From an uncultured Chloroflexota bacterium (GTDB lineage Bacteria > Chloroflexota > Anaerolineae > Aggregatilineales > Phototrophicaceae), in assembly GCA_937974245.1 (NCBI GenBank), contig CALJKV010000011.1, forward strand, positions 1 through 64,000: DNA of 64,000 nt. The letters run 5' to 3'. Of this stretch, positions 1 to 7,798 are shown in pieces; within the stretch, counting starts at the first letter, position 1, and each line of letters begins with the position of its first letter. The notes beneath the pieces are model-generated. The model made no database searches. It was not told where the DNA came from and worked only from the letters and a program-made list of their open reading frames with translations. The position numbers and the translations under genes were made by a program.

Positions 1-6
1 TTTGCC

Positions 7-1821
7 ATGCGGTCATTTTACATCAGCAGTCACCTTTTTGCTTTATCCATTAGCAATGTATCTGGCGAACTTCTCAAGAAACAACCGGATGATAACAACA
101 AGGACAGGGCAATATCCCAACAAGAAGAAACATTGAGCGATTCACAAGACAAAGCCTCTAGTTCCGAATGGAAAAAGGTCCTGCAGCCTCTAAGTTCCTA
201 TGAGCAAGATACCCGACCAAGTGAGATTCGTTTATTAGGCCGGAAAACCCTAACACACCAGGTGTCCACGCTGCTGGCCTGGCACGCTTATGCCATATAC
301 AAAGCCCTGAAAGATACTGCATCCAACGTTTTGGGACGATATAACTCCCAATGGTCTATCTCTTACGAAAATCCCGCTTTGAAAATTAAAGAGCTATGCA
401 AAACAGCGCTAGAGATACGACCAGAGCAGTCCCTTGCGACCTTTGTCCAGGCGCAGCTTGATCAGGATCAGGATTTTACAGGCCATGCGGCAGACAAATT
501 TCAACATCTCCTGGATGCGTTGGGATATTTTGACCCATTTCTCTATTCGGCTCAGTATATTGCTGATTGGGAAGCACTTCGGTCCACTTATGAACAATCG
601 GGACGCTCCCTGGATTATATGGGCCTGATAACCGGGCAGCGGCAATACGAAACCATTATCAGCAAGGCGCATGTTCACGCTGCTCTCGCGGAAGTCTATG
701 CCAGACAAAATAAACCCCGGCAAAGCATTTTACAGATTCAGTCTGCCATCGTCTGGTCACCCTATCTGGATTTGGATGCACACTACTTTATGCTATTGGC
801 ACGTTATCTGGATAAAATTGAACAGTTAGAAGATGCACTGGCCGCTGTTCAGGAAGTAAAGAACAGGCTGGAAAAGATAAATCATCGAAACCCTGTCCTA
901 TGGGATGAACCCCGTCTCTTTGAAACAATGGTGTATTCCAGACTTAGTCGACAGGATCGTGCCATTGAGATTGCAGGTAAGCTCATCGATTGGCATGATT
1001 ACGAAACGTCAATCGCACTTCTTAAGCAAACCTATAGTGCAGGTATGGCAGAAATTCTGGACACCCTGATACGGGAAATAGAAGGGAAACTGAACCAACC
1101 ATATCAGTTCAAAGATGTTCTGTTTGAATTGGCTTCCTCTGCTCGAAATCCTGAGAAACTTACTAAGAAGTTTAAGGGGTTAATGGATAAAATCAGTGAT
1201 CAAGACAAATTGCTACCTCAAATCGAGATCAGCCAGTTCCTCGATTCCATTACATGGGATGCTTTTACTTTAATTATTCAGCGTGGCAAAATCCTGAACA
1301 ATATTGCTTACGCCTATAGCAAAGATAACGTTTGGTTAGAGAAGGCGCTTTGCAACGCAAGGGAAGCATTGTACCTTGTATTGCGGTTAAAAAGGAGTAC
1401 CAGAGGTACAATAGAGATTCAGTATAGCTGGGATGAAACCGAAGCCTTTAAGTTAGATACCTTAGGCTGGATATATTTCCGCAAACAGAATATTGGCTGT
1501 GCGCTAGTTAGATTGCTGAGGGCGTGCGATTTGATACCTAATGACGCGGACATCCACTATCACCTGGCTCGCGTATATACCGAAAAGTTGCAGATTGCCT
1601 GGCAAAACGAACCGGATGTCAAGAAAAAGCAGGGGATGCCGGATGATCTGCGTCATGCACTGCGCCACTGGCACGAAGCCAAGCGCAATGATTCTAATGG
1701 GCGTCTGTTTGGTGATCTCGCAAGATTACGTGAACGCATACAAAGGTATGAAGCAAGTTGGCAGGTGAAGCTTTTCCCGGAAACCGCAAAAAAGGAGAAG
1801 GCCTCGGATAAGAATGATTGA
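7..1821 (+). CDS. TPR-like repeat protein, start uncertain
   Basis: Open reading frame of at least 604 residues. The frame is still open at the window edge, so the true start may lie outside. No signal peptide is obvious. The body is helical and polar, and the last third (about residues 480-530) has tetratricopeptide-like spacing (LDTLGWIYFRKQN, then ADIHYHLARVYTEKL), which usually means a protein-protein interaction scaffold. An N-terminal stretch of about 60 residues is rich in Q, D, K and S and probably disordered. No catalytic motif was seen. It runs toward element 1 with about 260 bases between its stop and that element's first promoter. Function not recognised; the TPR assignment is moderate. 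Confidence 0.6.
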   Translation: MRSFYISSHLFALSISNVSGELLKKQPDDNNKDRAISQQEETLSDSQDKASSSEWKKVLQPLSSYEQDTRPSEIRLLGRKTLTHQVSTLLAWHAYAIYKALKDTASNVLGRYNSQWSISYENPALKIKELCKTALEIRPEQSLATFVQAQLDQDQDFTGHAADKFQHLLDALGYFDPFLYSAQYIADWEALRSTYEQSGRSLDYMGLITGQRQYETIISKAHVHAALAEVYARQNKPRQSILQIQSAIVWSPYLDLDAHYFMLLARYLDKIEQLEDALAAVQEVKNRLEKINHRNPVLWDEPRLFETMVYSRLSRQDRAIEIAGKLIDWHDYETSIALLKQTYSAGMAEILDTLIREIEGKLNQPYQFKDVLFELASSARNPEKLTKKFKGLMDKISDQDKLLPQIEISQFLDSITWDAFTLIIQRGKILNNIAYAYSKDNVWLEKALCNAREALYLVLRLKRSTRGTIEIQYSWDETEAFKLDTLGWIYFRKQNIGCALVRLLRACDLIPNDADIHYHLARVYTEKLQIAWQNEPDVKKKQGMPDDLRHALRHWHEAKRNDSNGRLFGDLARLRERIQRYEASWQVKLFPETAKKEKASDKND

Positions 1822-2082
1822 TGGATGTCTCCCTATTTGCCGGACAATGGCACGCCTTTGCATGTTGTCGCATTGGATGGAAAATCTGAAATGTGTACAA
1901 TACGCGACCTTTGAGCCAAATTTACCCAGAAGTATCTTGGAGGGTATGTTTAAGTTGATTGAAAGCGTACACAGTTAGGATCCTATGGAAAGTAAAATAA
2001 GGTGGTTTGCCGATGATCCATTTGTATTGGATATGCTGAAATATATACTCGCGATGACTCTATAACCTAATAACAGATGCAG

Positions 2083-2112
2083 TTGACTCTACCCATCCTG
2101 ATCTGATAGACT
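2083..2112 (+). promoter_or_regulatory. Promoter of recombinase element 1, upstream of the 118-aa gene
   Basis: TTGACT (2083-2088), an 18-base spacer and TAGACT (2107-2112). The second element copy (24552-24581, - strand) has exactly the same two hexamers and the same spacing, while the spacer sequence differs. The block TCTGATAGACTCATAGTA just before the ATG is also identical. A start about 7 bases after the -10 would fall at 2119-2122, so the transcript may be leaderless. Upstream of the -35 the two copies stop resembling each other, so the element's left boundary may be near 2080. Confidence 0.6.
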
Positions 2113-2121
2113 CATAGTATT

Positions 2122-2478
2122 ATGGAGTTATACAATTCCTATTGGTGCGCAATCCGCCAGAATCTGCGAGAGCTGTCCGTCATTTTGCGTGCCCTCAACC
2201 GCCGCAACGAGCTATCGCGGCTCGCGAGATGGGCCAGCAGGAAAAACCTCAAAGCCCCACTGCGATCCTATCAGAACAGCCTGGATTATGCAGAAAGACG
2301 GCTATTCAGGTATGTTGTCTCCTCTCCCCGTTTGTTCTTCTTGGCACGCGTTCTATACTATCTTGGCCGCCTGATTAATCCCCCACCACGATACCCTGCA
2401 AAAGGATCTGCGAGGGTATACTGCCGCCAACGTTTGACACATTCTATAAAGTCCTATAGTATGGTTACTATGAAGTGA
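2122..2478 (+). CDS. Conserved basic 118-aa protein of recombinase element 1
   Basis: A 118-residue protein rich in arginine and lysine. It has no signal peptide, and a hydrophobic aromatic stretch around residues 70-85. A homologue of exactly the same length sits in element 2 (24186-24542); by hand alignment about 90 of 118 residues are identical with no gap, and many DNA differences are synonymous, so both copies look translated. Conserved cores are RQNLREL, NRRNELSRL, LKAPLRSYQNSL and PPRYPAKGSA. The last codons overlap a promoter for the downstream RNA, which may explain why the C-terminal SYSMVTMK is invariant. Family not recognised. A nucleic-acid-binding accessory to the recombinase or RNA is inferred from charge and linkage only. 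Confidence 0.7.
   Translation: MELYNSYWCAIRQNLRELSVILRALNRRNELSRLARWASRKNLKAPLRSYQNSLDYAERRLFRYVVSSPRLFFLARVLYYLGRLINPPPRYPAKGSARVYCRQRLTHSIKSYSMVTMK
2434..2462 (+). promoter_or_regulatory. Promoter for the element 1 non-coding RNA
   Basis: Consensus -35 TTGACA (2434-2439), 17-base spacer, TAGTAT (2457-2462); TATAGT at 15 bases is an alternative -10. It lies inside the end of the 118-aa gene. The second element copy has the same boxes and spacing with a single base change in the spacer. A perfect 6-base inverted repeat (ATAGTA / TACTAT, 4-base centre) overlaps the -10 and start region and could be an operator. Transcription is predicted to begin near 2469. Confidence 0.65.
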
Positions 2479-2623
2479 CATAAAACAATGCGCCCCCGGC
2501 AGGTGCGGGAACACCAACCGAGGGCTGACCAACCACGCTGATACAAGCAGCATGGAAGGCTGATGCGATTCTAGCACGTCAGTCGTCAATTGCTACTTTC
2601 AGCAGTTGGCGATTTTTGTTTTT
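2469..2623 (+). ncRNA. Structured RNA of recombinase element, copy 1
   Basis: About 155 nt between the 118-aa gene and the small recombinase-linked gene, with its own promoter (2434-2462) and intrinsic terminator. Hand folding gives four hairpins. (1) GCCC 2492-2495 with GGGC 2522-2525, enclosing GGTG 2502-2505 with CACC 2512-2515 and a 6-nt loop. (2) CCACGCT 2533-2539 with AGCATGG 2549-2555, one C.A mismatch. (3) CTGATGC 2560-2566 with GCA plus TCAG 2574-2582, a 2-nt bulge. (4) The 12-bp terminator stem. In copy 2 the GGTG/CACC pair is GGAG/CTCC, a compensatory change, and stem 4 varies only by G-U exchanges. The middle (about 2519-2595) is almost identical. It has no ORF of note. No known RNA family was recognised. 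It may act in trans or as an attenuator for the genes after it. Confidence 0.7.
2583..2623 (+). terminator. Intrinsic terminator of element 1 RNA
   Basis: Stem TCGTCAATTGCT (2583-2594) with AGCAGTTGGCGA (2601-2612): 12 pairs including two G-U, loop ACTTTC, then TTTTTGTTTTT (2613-2623). Copy 2 keeps all 12 pairs with different G-U positions. Because it lies 25 bases before the small gene at 2648, read-through or antitermination would be needed for transcripts from either upstream promoter to reach the recombinase. Confidence 0.75.
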
Positions 2624-2647
2624 AGGAACCATGTATCACAACGAAAG

Positions 2648-2902
2648 ATGAATAAACCCAAACAGATACCGTTATTCGATGAAGTCGCAGACTGTACTCA
2701 GCGGCAGGTAGAGTATGTACCACCCGAACCCGAATTCATTGACCAGTACGCACGCAATGTGTGTGACACACTCGCTCAAGCTGGAACGCTTCCAGGTGAT
2801 GATCCAGAGGTGATCAATGGGTTCTCCGCTTTTCTGAATCTGGTCGCCCGGGTGAAAGCCAGAAACCTGAATCAGAAGAATGGCGTGAAACAGGAGGTTT
2901 GA
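2648..2902 (+). CDS. Small conserved protein upstream of serine recombinase, element 1
   Basis: An 84-residue protein. The ATG at 2648 is chosen because homology with the element 2 copy begins there (M-x-KP-x-QIPLF-D/E-E) and because upstream codons fall in the RNA and terminator. Conserved features are QIPLF near the N-terminus, RQVEYVPP (about residues 19-26), and DPEV-I-x-G followed by a helix with SAFL or SFLD. It is acidic in the first half and basic at the end. One base separates its stop from the recombinase ATG, and the ribosome site CAGGAGG lies inside its last codons, so translation is probably coupled. Family not recognised. A recombination directionality factor or recombinase partner is plausible from size and position but not shown. 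Confidence 0.7.
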   Translation: MNKPKQIPLFDEVADCTQRQVEYVPPEPEFIDQYARNVCDTLAQAGTLPGDDPEVINGFSAFLNLVARVKARNLNQKNGVKQEV

Positions 2903-2903
2903 T

Positions 2904-4727
2904 ATGACCCAGAAACAATCCATCCCCAGCATCAAGCGTAATGTAGCCCTATGCTACGTGCGTAAATCGTGGACAGGCAAGGACAATGAAGATGAAGGGA
3001 CGGACCATATCAGCCCGGAACGGCAGCGTGCCCACATCCAAGTAATATGCGAAGCGAATGGCTGGGTCGCTGAGTGGTACGAAGATGTGGACGGCCACCG
3101 GTCGGCCATGTACGAGAAGAACCGCCCTGGCTGGTTAGCCCTCAAAGCCCGACTGCGTGACTCTGATGTCATCGCATTAGTTGCCAATGACCTGGCGCGA
3201 CTACATCGGAAAGGCTGGCGCATCGGCGATTTGCTGGATTTCGTCGAACAACATGACATCCATCTCGTCCTGGCTGATCCCAGGCGCCAGATTGACTTCT
3301 CCAGTCCGTATGGTCGCATGTTTGCCCAGTTGAGTGCCATCTTTGACGAATGGTATGCGACGGACATCTCGGAGCGCTGGAAAGCCGACATTGCCCATCG
3401 AAAATCACGCGGTATCACCGTTGGCCTACCCCCCTTCGGCACCAAACGAGACAGAAAGACAGGTTATCTGGTACCCAGTGATGAAGGAGCATGGTTCATG
3501 CCAGATGGCCGGTGGGTCGCTGGCAAAACGGGTCAATCATCACCGTGTGAGGGTGCCCTGTGGCGCGGATACTTCGAATGTGCGGAGCGGATACTGCGAT
3601 TGTATGCCGAACGAGGGATTGGCCGCCACAAAATTACGCGGAAGATGCAAGCTGAAGGCTGGGCATTTCGTGACCGGAGTGGTAACCCATCACCGCTTGA
3701 GGTGGAAGACATCCGGCGTGTAACCAATAACTGGCCGGAGTATGGCGGCGTGGTCATCGGCAAACGCGCCCGAGAGCGCAGTCCCCTCGACTACGACCCT
3801 GAACAGATAACGCTTGACCCTGAAAAAGCGGTTTTTGACACACAATTGCTGATGAAGGTTGGTCGGGTACAAAAAGAGCGCACGCGCCGTGCCCCTGACC
3901 GAGGCCACGCCCAAACCGATTACCCCTATCCCCTTTCGGGCATAACCTACTGCGCGCATTGTGAGCGGGCAGCCCAGGAACACAACGATGCCAGGTTGCG
4001 ATCACGATTGGGTGGCAAGAGCCAACGACGGTATCGCCATAAGCCGGGTCCATCCTGTGGGTGTACCAGGAAATCCGTGTTGCGTGAAGATTATGAGGAT
4101 GATTTTTTGCGGTTGATCCGGCTGCTCACGGTAAAACCGGAGATGCTCGATCTGATGCAGGAACTGGCAATTCAGGCGAATGTAATCAGCCCTAAAGCAG
4201 ATGAAGATTTCGAGGGAAGGAAGAAAGCGGCCATTGCCAAGTGCCGCCGCAGGATTGAAGCGGCTCGCAATCTATACGAAGATGGTGATCTGACCCGCCA
4301 GGAGTATCTGAGGCGCAAAGACCAGAATGAACGAGAGATTGTTCACTGGAAGACCTACACGACGGAGACCGCGAAGCTATCCGTAGAACTGGCAATGTGT
4401 GTGGAAGCAGTGGATAAGATCGTGGGGTTGTGGGAAACGAGCAATGATGAGGACAAGCAAGGGATGGCTCGCCACTTGTTCGAGCATGTGATATACGATT
4501 TAGACGAGCAACGGATTGTGGACTTCCGGCTGAAGCCCTGGGCAAACCGATTTCTGATCCTACGCCACTCGCTGTACCTGAATACTGGGAATGACAACGA
4601 CAAACAGGGTACAAAGGGCATTTCGAGTCCCGTTGGGGCTACAGTAATATATATTGCTAATATAGTGAATTACGACATCTATCTTTTTCCCCTAATCAAT
4701 AACCTATTGATGAGCTGGTGGTGGTGA
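2904..4727 (+). CDS. Large serine recombinase (site-specific integrase), element 1
   Basis: 607 residues. The N-terminal resolvase/invertase catalytic domain (about 12-170) has the nucleophile Ser22 in YVRKS and arginines in DLARLHR (96-102). A recombinase domain follows (about 175-330), then a zinc ribbon with Cys350, Cys353, Cys385 and Cys387, and a coiled-coil region near 410-480. This is the layout of large serine integrases that cut and join DNA at attachment sites through a phosphoserine link. Element 2 encodes a close homologue; for example the stretch LARLHRKGWRIGDLLDFVEQ is identical. Homology to element 2 stops at about residue 574, exactly where a palindromic 19-bp sequence begins; the last 27 residues are unrelated and hydrophobic, as if read from flanking DNA. 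Confidence 0.93.
   Translation: MTQKQSIPSIKRNVALCYVRKSWTGKDNEDEGTDHISPERQRAHIQVICEANGWVAEWYEDVDGHRSAMYEKNRPGWLALKARLRDSDVIALVANDLARLHRKGWRIGDLLDFVEQHDIHLVLADPRRQIDFSSPYGRMFAQLSAIFDEWYATDISERWKADIAHRKSRGITVGLPPFGTKRDRKTGYLVPSDEGAWFMPDGRWVAGKTGQSSPCEGALWRGYFECAERILRLYAERGIGRHKITRKMQAEGWAFRDRSGNPSPLEVEDIRRVTNNWPEYGGVVIGKRARERSPLDYDPEQITLDPEKAVFDTQLLMKVGRVQKERTRRAPDRGHAQTDYPYPLSGITYCAHCERAAQEHNDARLRSRLGGKSQRRYRHKPGPSCGCTRKSVLREDYEDDFLRLIRLLTVKPEMLDLMQELAIQANVISPKADEDFEGRKKAAIAKCRRRIEAARNLYEDGDLTRQEYLRRKDQNEREIVHWKTYTTETAKLSVELAMCVEAVDKIVGLWETSNDEDKQGMARHLFEHVIYDLDEQRIVDFRLKPWANRFLILRHSLYLNTGNDNDKQGTKGISSPVGATVIYIANIVNYDIYLFPLINNLLMSWWW
4626..4644 (+). repeat. 19-bp palindromic sequence at recombinase 3' end (candidate recombination site)
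   Basis: AGTCCCGTTGGGGCTACAG. The first 15 bases form an inverted repeat (AGTCCC / GGGGCT, one T.G mismatch) around GTT. The identical 19 bases occur at 22002-22020, at the same place in the other recombinase gene but in opposite orientation relative to that gene. A related 16-base version is at 61137-61152. It marks the point where recombinase homology ends. It could be an att core, or a dispersed palindrome that happens to lie there. Confidence 0.5.
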
Positions 4728-5062
4728 ACCTTTGACTGATGAATAATTTTCGTCGAAAACAAAAACGCTTTTTTGTACTCGTCACGAGGCGAAAATTAGC
4801 TCAATATGACCCGTTAAAATCTGCGAGCAAAAACGCCATCAGTCAATACCTTACCACTACCGATGAGCTATTCTTCTCTCTTGCCCCATTAATATCTATT
4901 TATTTGTACCCGTCGAGTGTCCGACTCGGCCTGAAACAGGACACTTGTCTACACACTAATTAAGTGAGCATTTGCTACAATCTCATCCCCATGTTGTCGC
5001 CGCTTCCTAGCGTTCACGGTACAATCAAGAATATATCATGCTTTGTACACAGGTGGTGTTAG
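4728..5062. other. Gap after element 1
   Basis: AT-rich sequence between the recombinase stop and the TIR fragment. A 74-codon open frame at 4739-4963 has a biased, low-complexity translation, no clear ribosome site and no counterpart after element 2, so it is not called. No terminator or RNA gene was recognised. The far boundary of the inserted element probably lies in or just before this stretch. Confidence 0.4.
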
Positions 5063-5302
5063 GTGCCCAAGGTCTTCATTAGTTACTCCCATAACGATCG
5101 GTACACGGCTGAAGGTATAGCCGAGCAATTGCAGGAGCATGGCTATCAAGCCTGGATTGATGTGGATGGGCTGATAGGCGGTGATGCGTGGGAAAGGGCA
5201 ATCGAAAAAGCGATTATCGAGGCAGATCGGCTACTGGTAGTGTTCGGTGTCAGACCAACTCGGACACGTGGAGGGATGCGGCGGTATCGGTCAGCTCGTT
5301 AG
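5063..5302 (+). pseudogene. Truncated TIR-domain protein
   Basis: 79 codons starting at GTG 5063. The translation opens like a bacterial TIR domain: KVFISYSHNDR, then IAEQLQEHGYQAWIDVDGL, GGDAWERAIEKAI, and DRLLVVF. After DRLLVVF the expected serine-rich turn and W-x-x-x-E helix are missing in this frame. An overlapping frame reads NSDTWRDAAVSV, which resembles that missing helix, so a frameshift near 5245 is likely. TIR domains act in signalling or as NADases in phage defence. With only about half a domain and no partner domain, this is probably a decayed remnant beside the mobile element. Confidence 0.6.
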
Positions 5303-5427
5303 CGCAATGACGTGTTTTATGCGACACTAATTTCACCACTTGGTAAATAGCTATTTGGTTTCGCTTATTCTAACCGAAAGGAATTTCCAAATCGCCTCCA
5401 ATACAAATTAGCCAGGAGACATAAATT

Positions 5428-7488
5428 ATGTTCAAGATACGATTATTAACAGTCCTTATGTTGGTTATGTTTTTGATGCCAGGTGCGTTCTTTGCCCAGG
5501 CTCAGGATGGAACCTGTACCATTGATCTGGATTCAGCCCGGCTGGCCTTAGATGAAGCCCAACAATTAGCCGACAGCGGCGATCATTTCGGCGCAACGCA
5601 GCTTATTATCGGTGTCCAGCAAGACCTGGGAGCATTGACCGATACATGTATCGAGAGTCTGTATTCCGATTGGGCACAATATGTCTGGGAGGATAAATCG
5701 CTGAGTCTGCGCTATCCGAGCCAGTGGACGGTCATGGAAGACGCTGAGACGCTGGGCATCGCAAGCTCCCCCGACCTATTTGGAAGCGATTTCAACCTGG
5801 CGGCGGGGCAACAAATGATATTAGTCACAGTCAACGGCCTTGATGATTTTGACGTTGCGAATTTCGACAGTATCTTATCGGATTTTGGTAGCAGTTTTGG
5901 CGGTGGCTCCCTCACACCGGTTATGCTAGAGGTTAGCGGGCATACCGCAGGGCGCTTCACCGCCGAAAATCAGGGCATTACCGGGGTTGTTGAGCTTATT
6001 GATTATCTTGACCAGGATAATCCGAGTGTCGTTGTGATTATTATGCTGGGCATGTCATCTGAACAATCGCTTTGGCTGCCCCTGCTTGACCAGGTTGGCG
6101 CGTCTCTGCGGTATCCTTCCACTGGTGAAACGGTATCGGAAGCGATTCCCGATGTTGTCTTGCAGGATATTCCTGGTTGGCGATACGCTGTGAATACCGA
6201 CACCAAGAACCTGGTTGCTTACCAGCTCAATGGCGAGACGCACGATTTATTACCAGACGTGACATTTGTTGCCATCTTGGCTGATCTTGGGAATGACCGG
6301 GTACTCGCGCACGTCTTCGGTGACGACGATCAGGAGAGCCTCCATATCCTGAACCCGGACAGCGCACAATCGGTCATGACCGGGTTTGAGGACTTCACAA
6401 TCCCACAAAAACAGCTTGATAATTTCTTGTTACTACGGTCAAGAGACGCTCAAGTTGCTCCCGCCGGTATATTCAATACAGAAACGGGTGTGTTTTCCCA
6501 ATTAGCCGGACGAATCCCCGCTTCCCTTCCGGATAGATGCTGCACTTTCTCAGAAGATGGGACGCATATACGTTATCTCAGTACGGAAACACCTGATGGT
6601 GATTTCAACTTTATCTGGACACTCCGTGAACGGGATTTGTTATCAGGCGAGGATCAGGTTGTCTTCACACTGGATGAATTCCAGGGGGTCATAACGCCTT
6701 CCGTCTACCCCTATAATCAGGGTGAGCAGTGGTTAGGCCAGGCGTATGATCGGGAAACCAAACATTACATCACTATTGTGTACGGTCTTGATGGGTCACG
6801 ACAAGTGTTAGAAGATGAGCCACAAGAAACGGCTGCAATATGGGGGCGGGTTGATGAGCTATTCTATCGCCATGCGCTTTTATGCAGCGAGAACTGCTCC
6901 TTAGATTTACGCGCCACTGTTGAAGGCGACGCGGTACAGTATGCTTTTCCACCGGCTGATCGTATCAATATTCTTAACCGTATTTCGGATAACCGTCTGT
7001 TGCTGATGCACGACATTACAGATTTGTATATCATCTATCCGGACAAAGCTCCATTCCTGTTGGGTTTCCTCACGCTGCAATTAATAAGAGACATTTCTTC
7101 CGATGGAAATTGGGCGCTGCTGCAAGACCAGAAAAGAAATCCTGAGCACTACATCATCTGGAATTTACAGGAAGAACGCATCATTGAACAATTATCGGCT
7201 GATGAAGTGGGAGCGCCAAGATACGTCATATATTCCCCCAATGGGCAAGTGTGGAGTTTTGATAGTGGTAACACGGTGATTGTGGATAAACTCGGGCGGG
7301 TAACAAAACTGCCGTCCACAGAAGAGCGCAGAATTTACTTCGAGGTTCTGGATGATGGGTCACTGCTCTACACAACCGTACCGCTCAATACGGATGCACC
7401 TGGCATCTACCGCCTGAATCCATCCAGTGGCGAGAGTGTGCTAGTACAGCCAGGGGATTATCGGCCAGGTGTGCTTAGAAGTCGTTAG
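5428..7488 (+). CDS. Secreted protein with propeller-like C-terminal region
   Basis: 686 residues with a signal peptide (basic start, hydrophobic core LLTVLMLVMFLMPGAFF, cleavage probably after AQA near residue 26). Residues 30-75 form a short helical region bounded by two cysteines, and about 80-220 resemble a small stand-alone domain (SLRYPSQWTVM). From about 240 onward, repeated strands with phrases like RISDNRLLLM, DISSDGNWALL and YSPNGQVWSF suggest a WD40/TolB-type beta-propeller. Ribosome site AGGAGA precedes the ATG. It is the only gene of the secreted block on the + strand. Cellular role unknown; extracellular or envelope location is inferred. Confidence 0.7.
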   Translation: MFKIRLLTVLMLVMFLMPGAFFAQAQDGTCTIDLDSARLALDEAQQLADSGDHFGATQLIIGVQQDLGALTDTCIESLYSDWAQYVWEDKSLSLRYPSQWTVMEDAETLGIASSPDLFGSDFNLAAGQQMILVTVNGLDDFDVANFDSILSDFGSSFGGGSLTPVMLEVSGHTAGRFTAENQGITGVVELIDYLDQDNPSVVVIIMLGMSSEQSLWLPLLDQVGASLRYPSTGETVSEAIPDVVLQDIPGWRYAVNTDTKNLVAYQLNGETHDLLPDVTFVAILADLGNDRVLAHVFGDDDQESLHILNPDSAQSVMTGFEDFTIPQKQLDNFLLLRSRDAQVAPAGIFNTETGVFSQLAGRIPASLPDRCCTFSEDGTHIRYLSTETPDGDFNFIWTLRERDLLSGEDQVVFTLDEFQGVITPSVYPYNQGEQWLGQAYDRETKHYITIVYGLDGSRQVLEDEPQETAAIWGRVDELFYRHALLCSENCSLDLRATVEGDAVQYAFPPADRINILNRISDNRLLLMHDITDLYIIYPDKAPFLLGFLTLQLIRDISSDGNWALLQDQKRNPEHYIIWNLQEERIIEQLSADEVGAPRYVIYSPNGQVWSFDSGNTVIVDKLGRVTKLPSTEERRIYFEVLDDGSLLYTTVPLNTDAPGIYRLNPSSGESVLVQPGDYRPGVLRSR

Positions 7489-7518
7489 CATTGGGGTGAG
7501 TTTAAGAAACGTTAGGGC

Positions 7519-7591
7519 TTACGCAGTTCGGATGATTTTTCCCCGTAGAGGCATGATATATCATGCCCCTACACATCGCTCAACTGCGTAA
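7519..7591. mobile_element. MITE-like nested inverted repeat
   Basis: Terminal inverted repeats TTACGCAGTT (7519-7528) and AACTGCGTAA (7582-7591) are perfect 10-mers. Inside is a 28-base palindrome (7545-7572, arms GTAGAGGCATGATA / TATCATGCCCCTAC, one mismatch). No coding capacity. The nested structure is typical of a small non-autonomous transposable element or an exported palindrome. It lies between two convergent genes and could also stop transcription from both sides. Confidence 0.55.
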
Positions 7592-7760
7592 CTTCTAAAA
7601 CGTGCAACGAGGAGCAATTAGATTAACGCTGGATCAGTGGTGGTAGATAACCTGAAAGTCTGTCAGGATGTCGATGTAATCTACCCAGGCTTGATATGAA
7701 AACGCCATACAGCTTTGTTACCTTTTCCCCGAGATACTGTTAAACGGACTCCAAGAGAGC

Positions 7761-7784
7761 GGGACGCACAGCGCTGTGCGTCCC
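7761..7784. repeat. 24-bp perfect palindrome
   Basis: GGGACGCACAGC followed directly by its reverse complement, just past the 3' end of the - strand WD40 gene. There is no T-tract immediately after it on either strand, so it is not a standard terminator. It could be a binding site for a dimer or the remnant of a repeat. Confidence 0.4.
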
Positions 7785-7798
7785 CGGTGGGTGAGATT

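Noticed and set aside
2469..2623. CRISPR-like or guide-RNA array
   Set aside because: No direct repeats or spacers occur, no nuclease gene is nearby, and no clear complementarity to the 19-bp site was found.
4739..4963. 74-codon open frame after recombinase 1
   Set aside because: No ribosome site, no counterpart after element 2 and unusual composition; more likely chance in AT-rich DNA.
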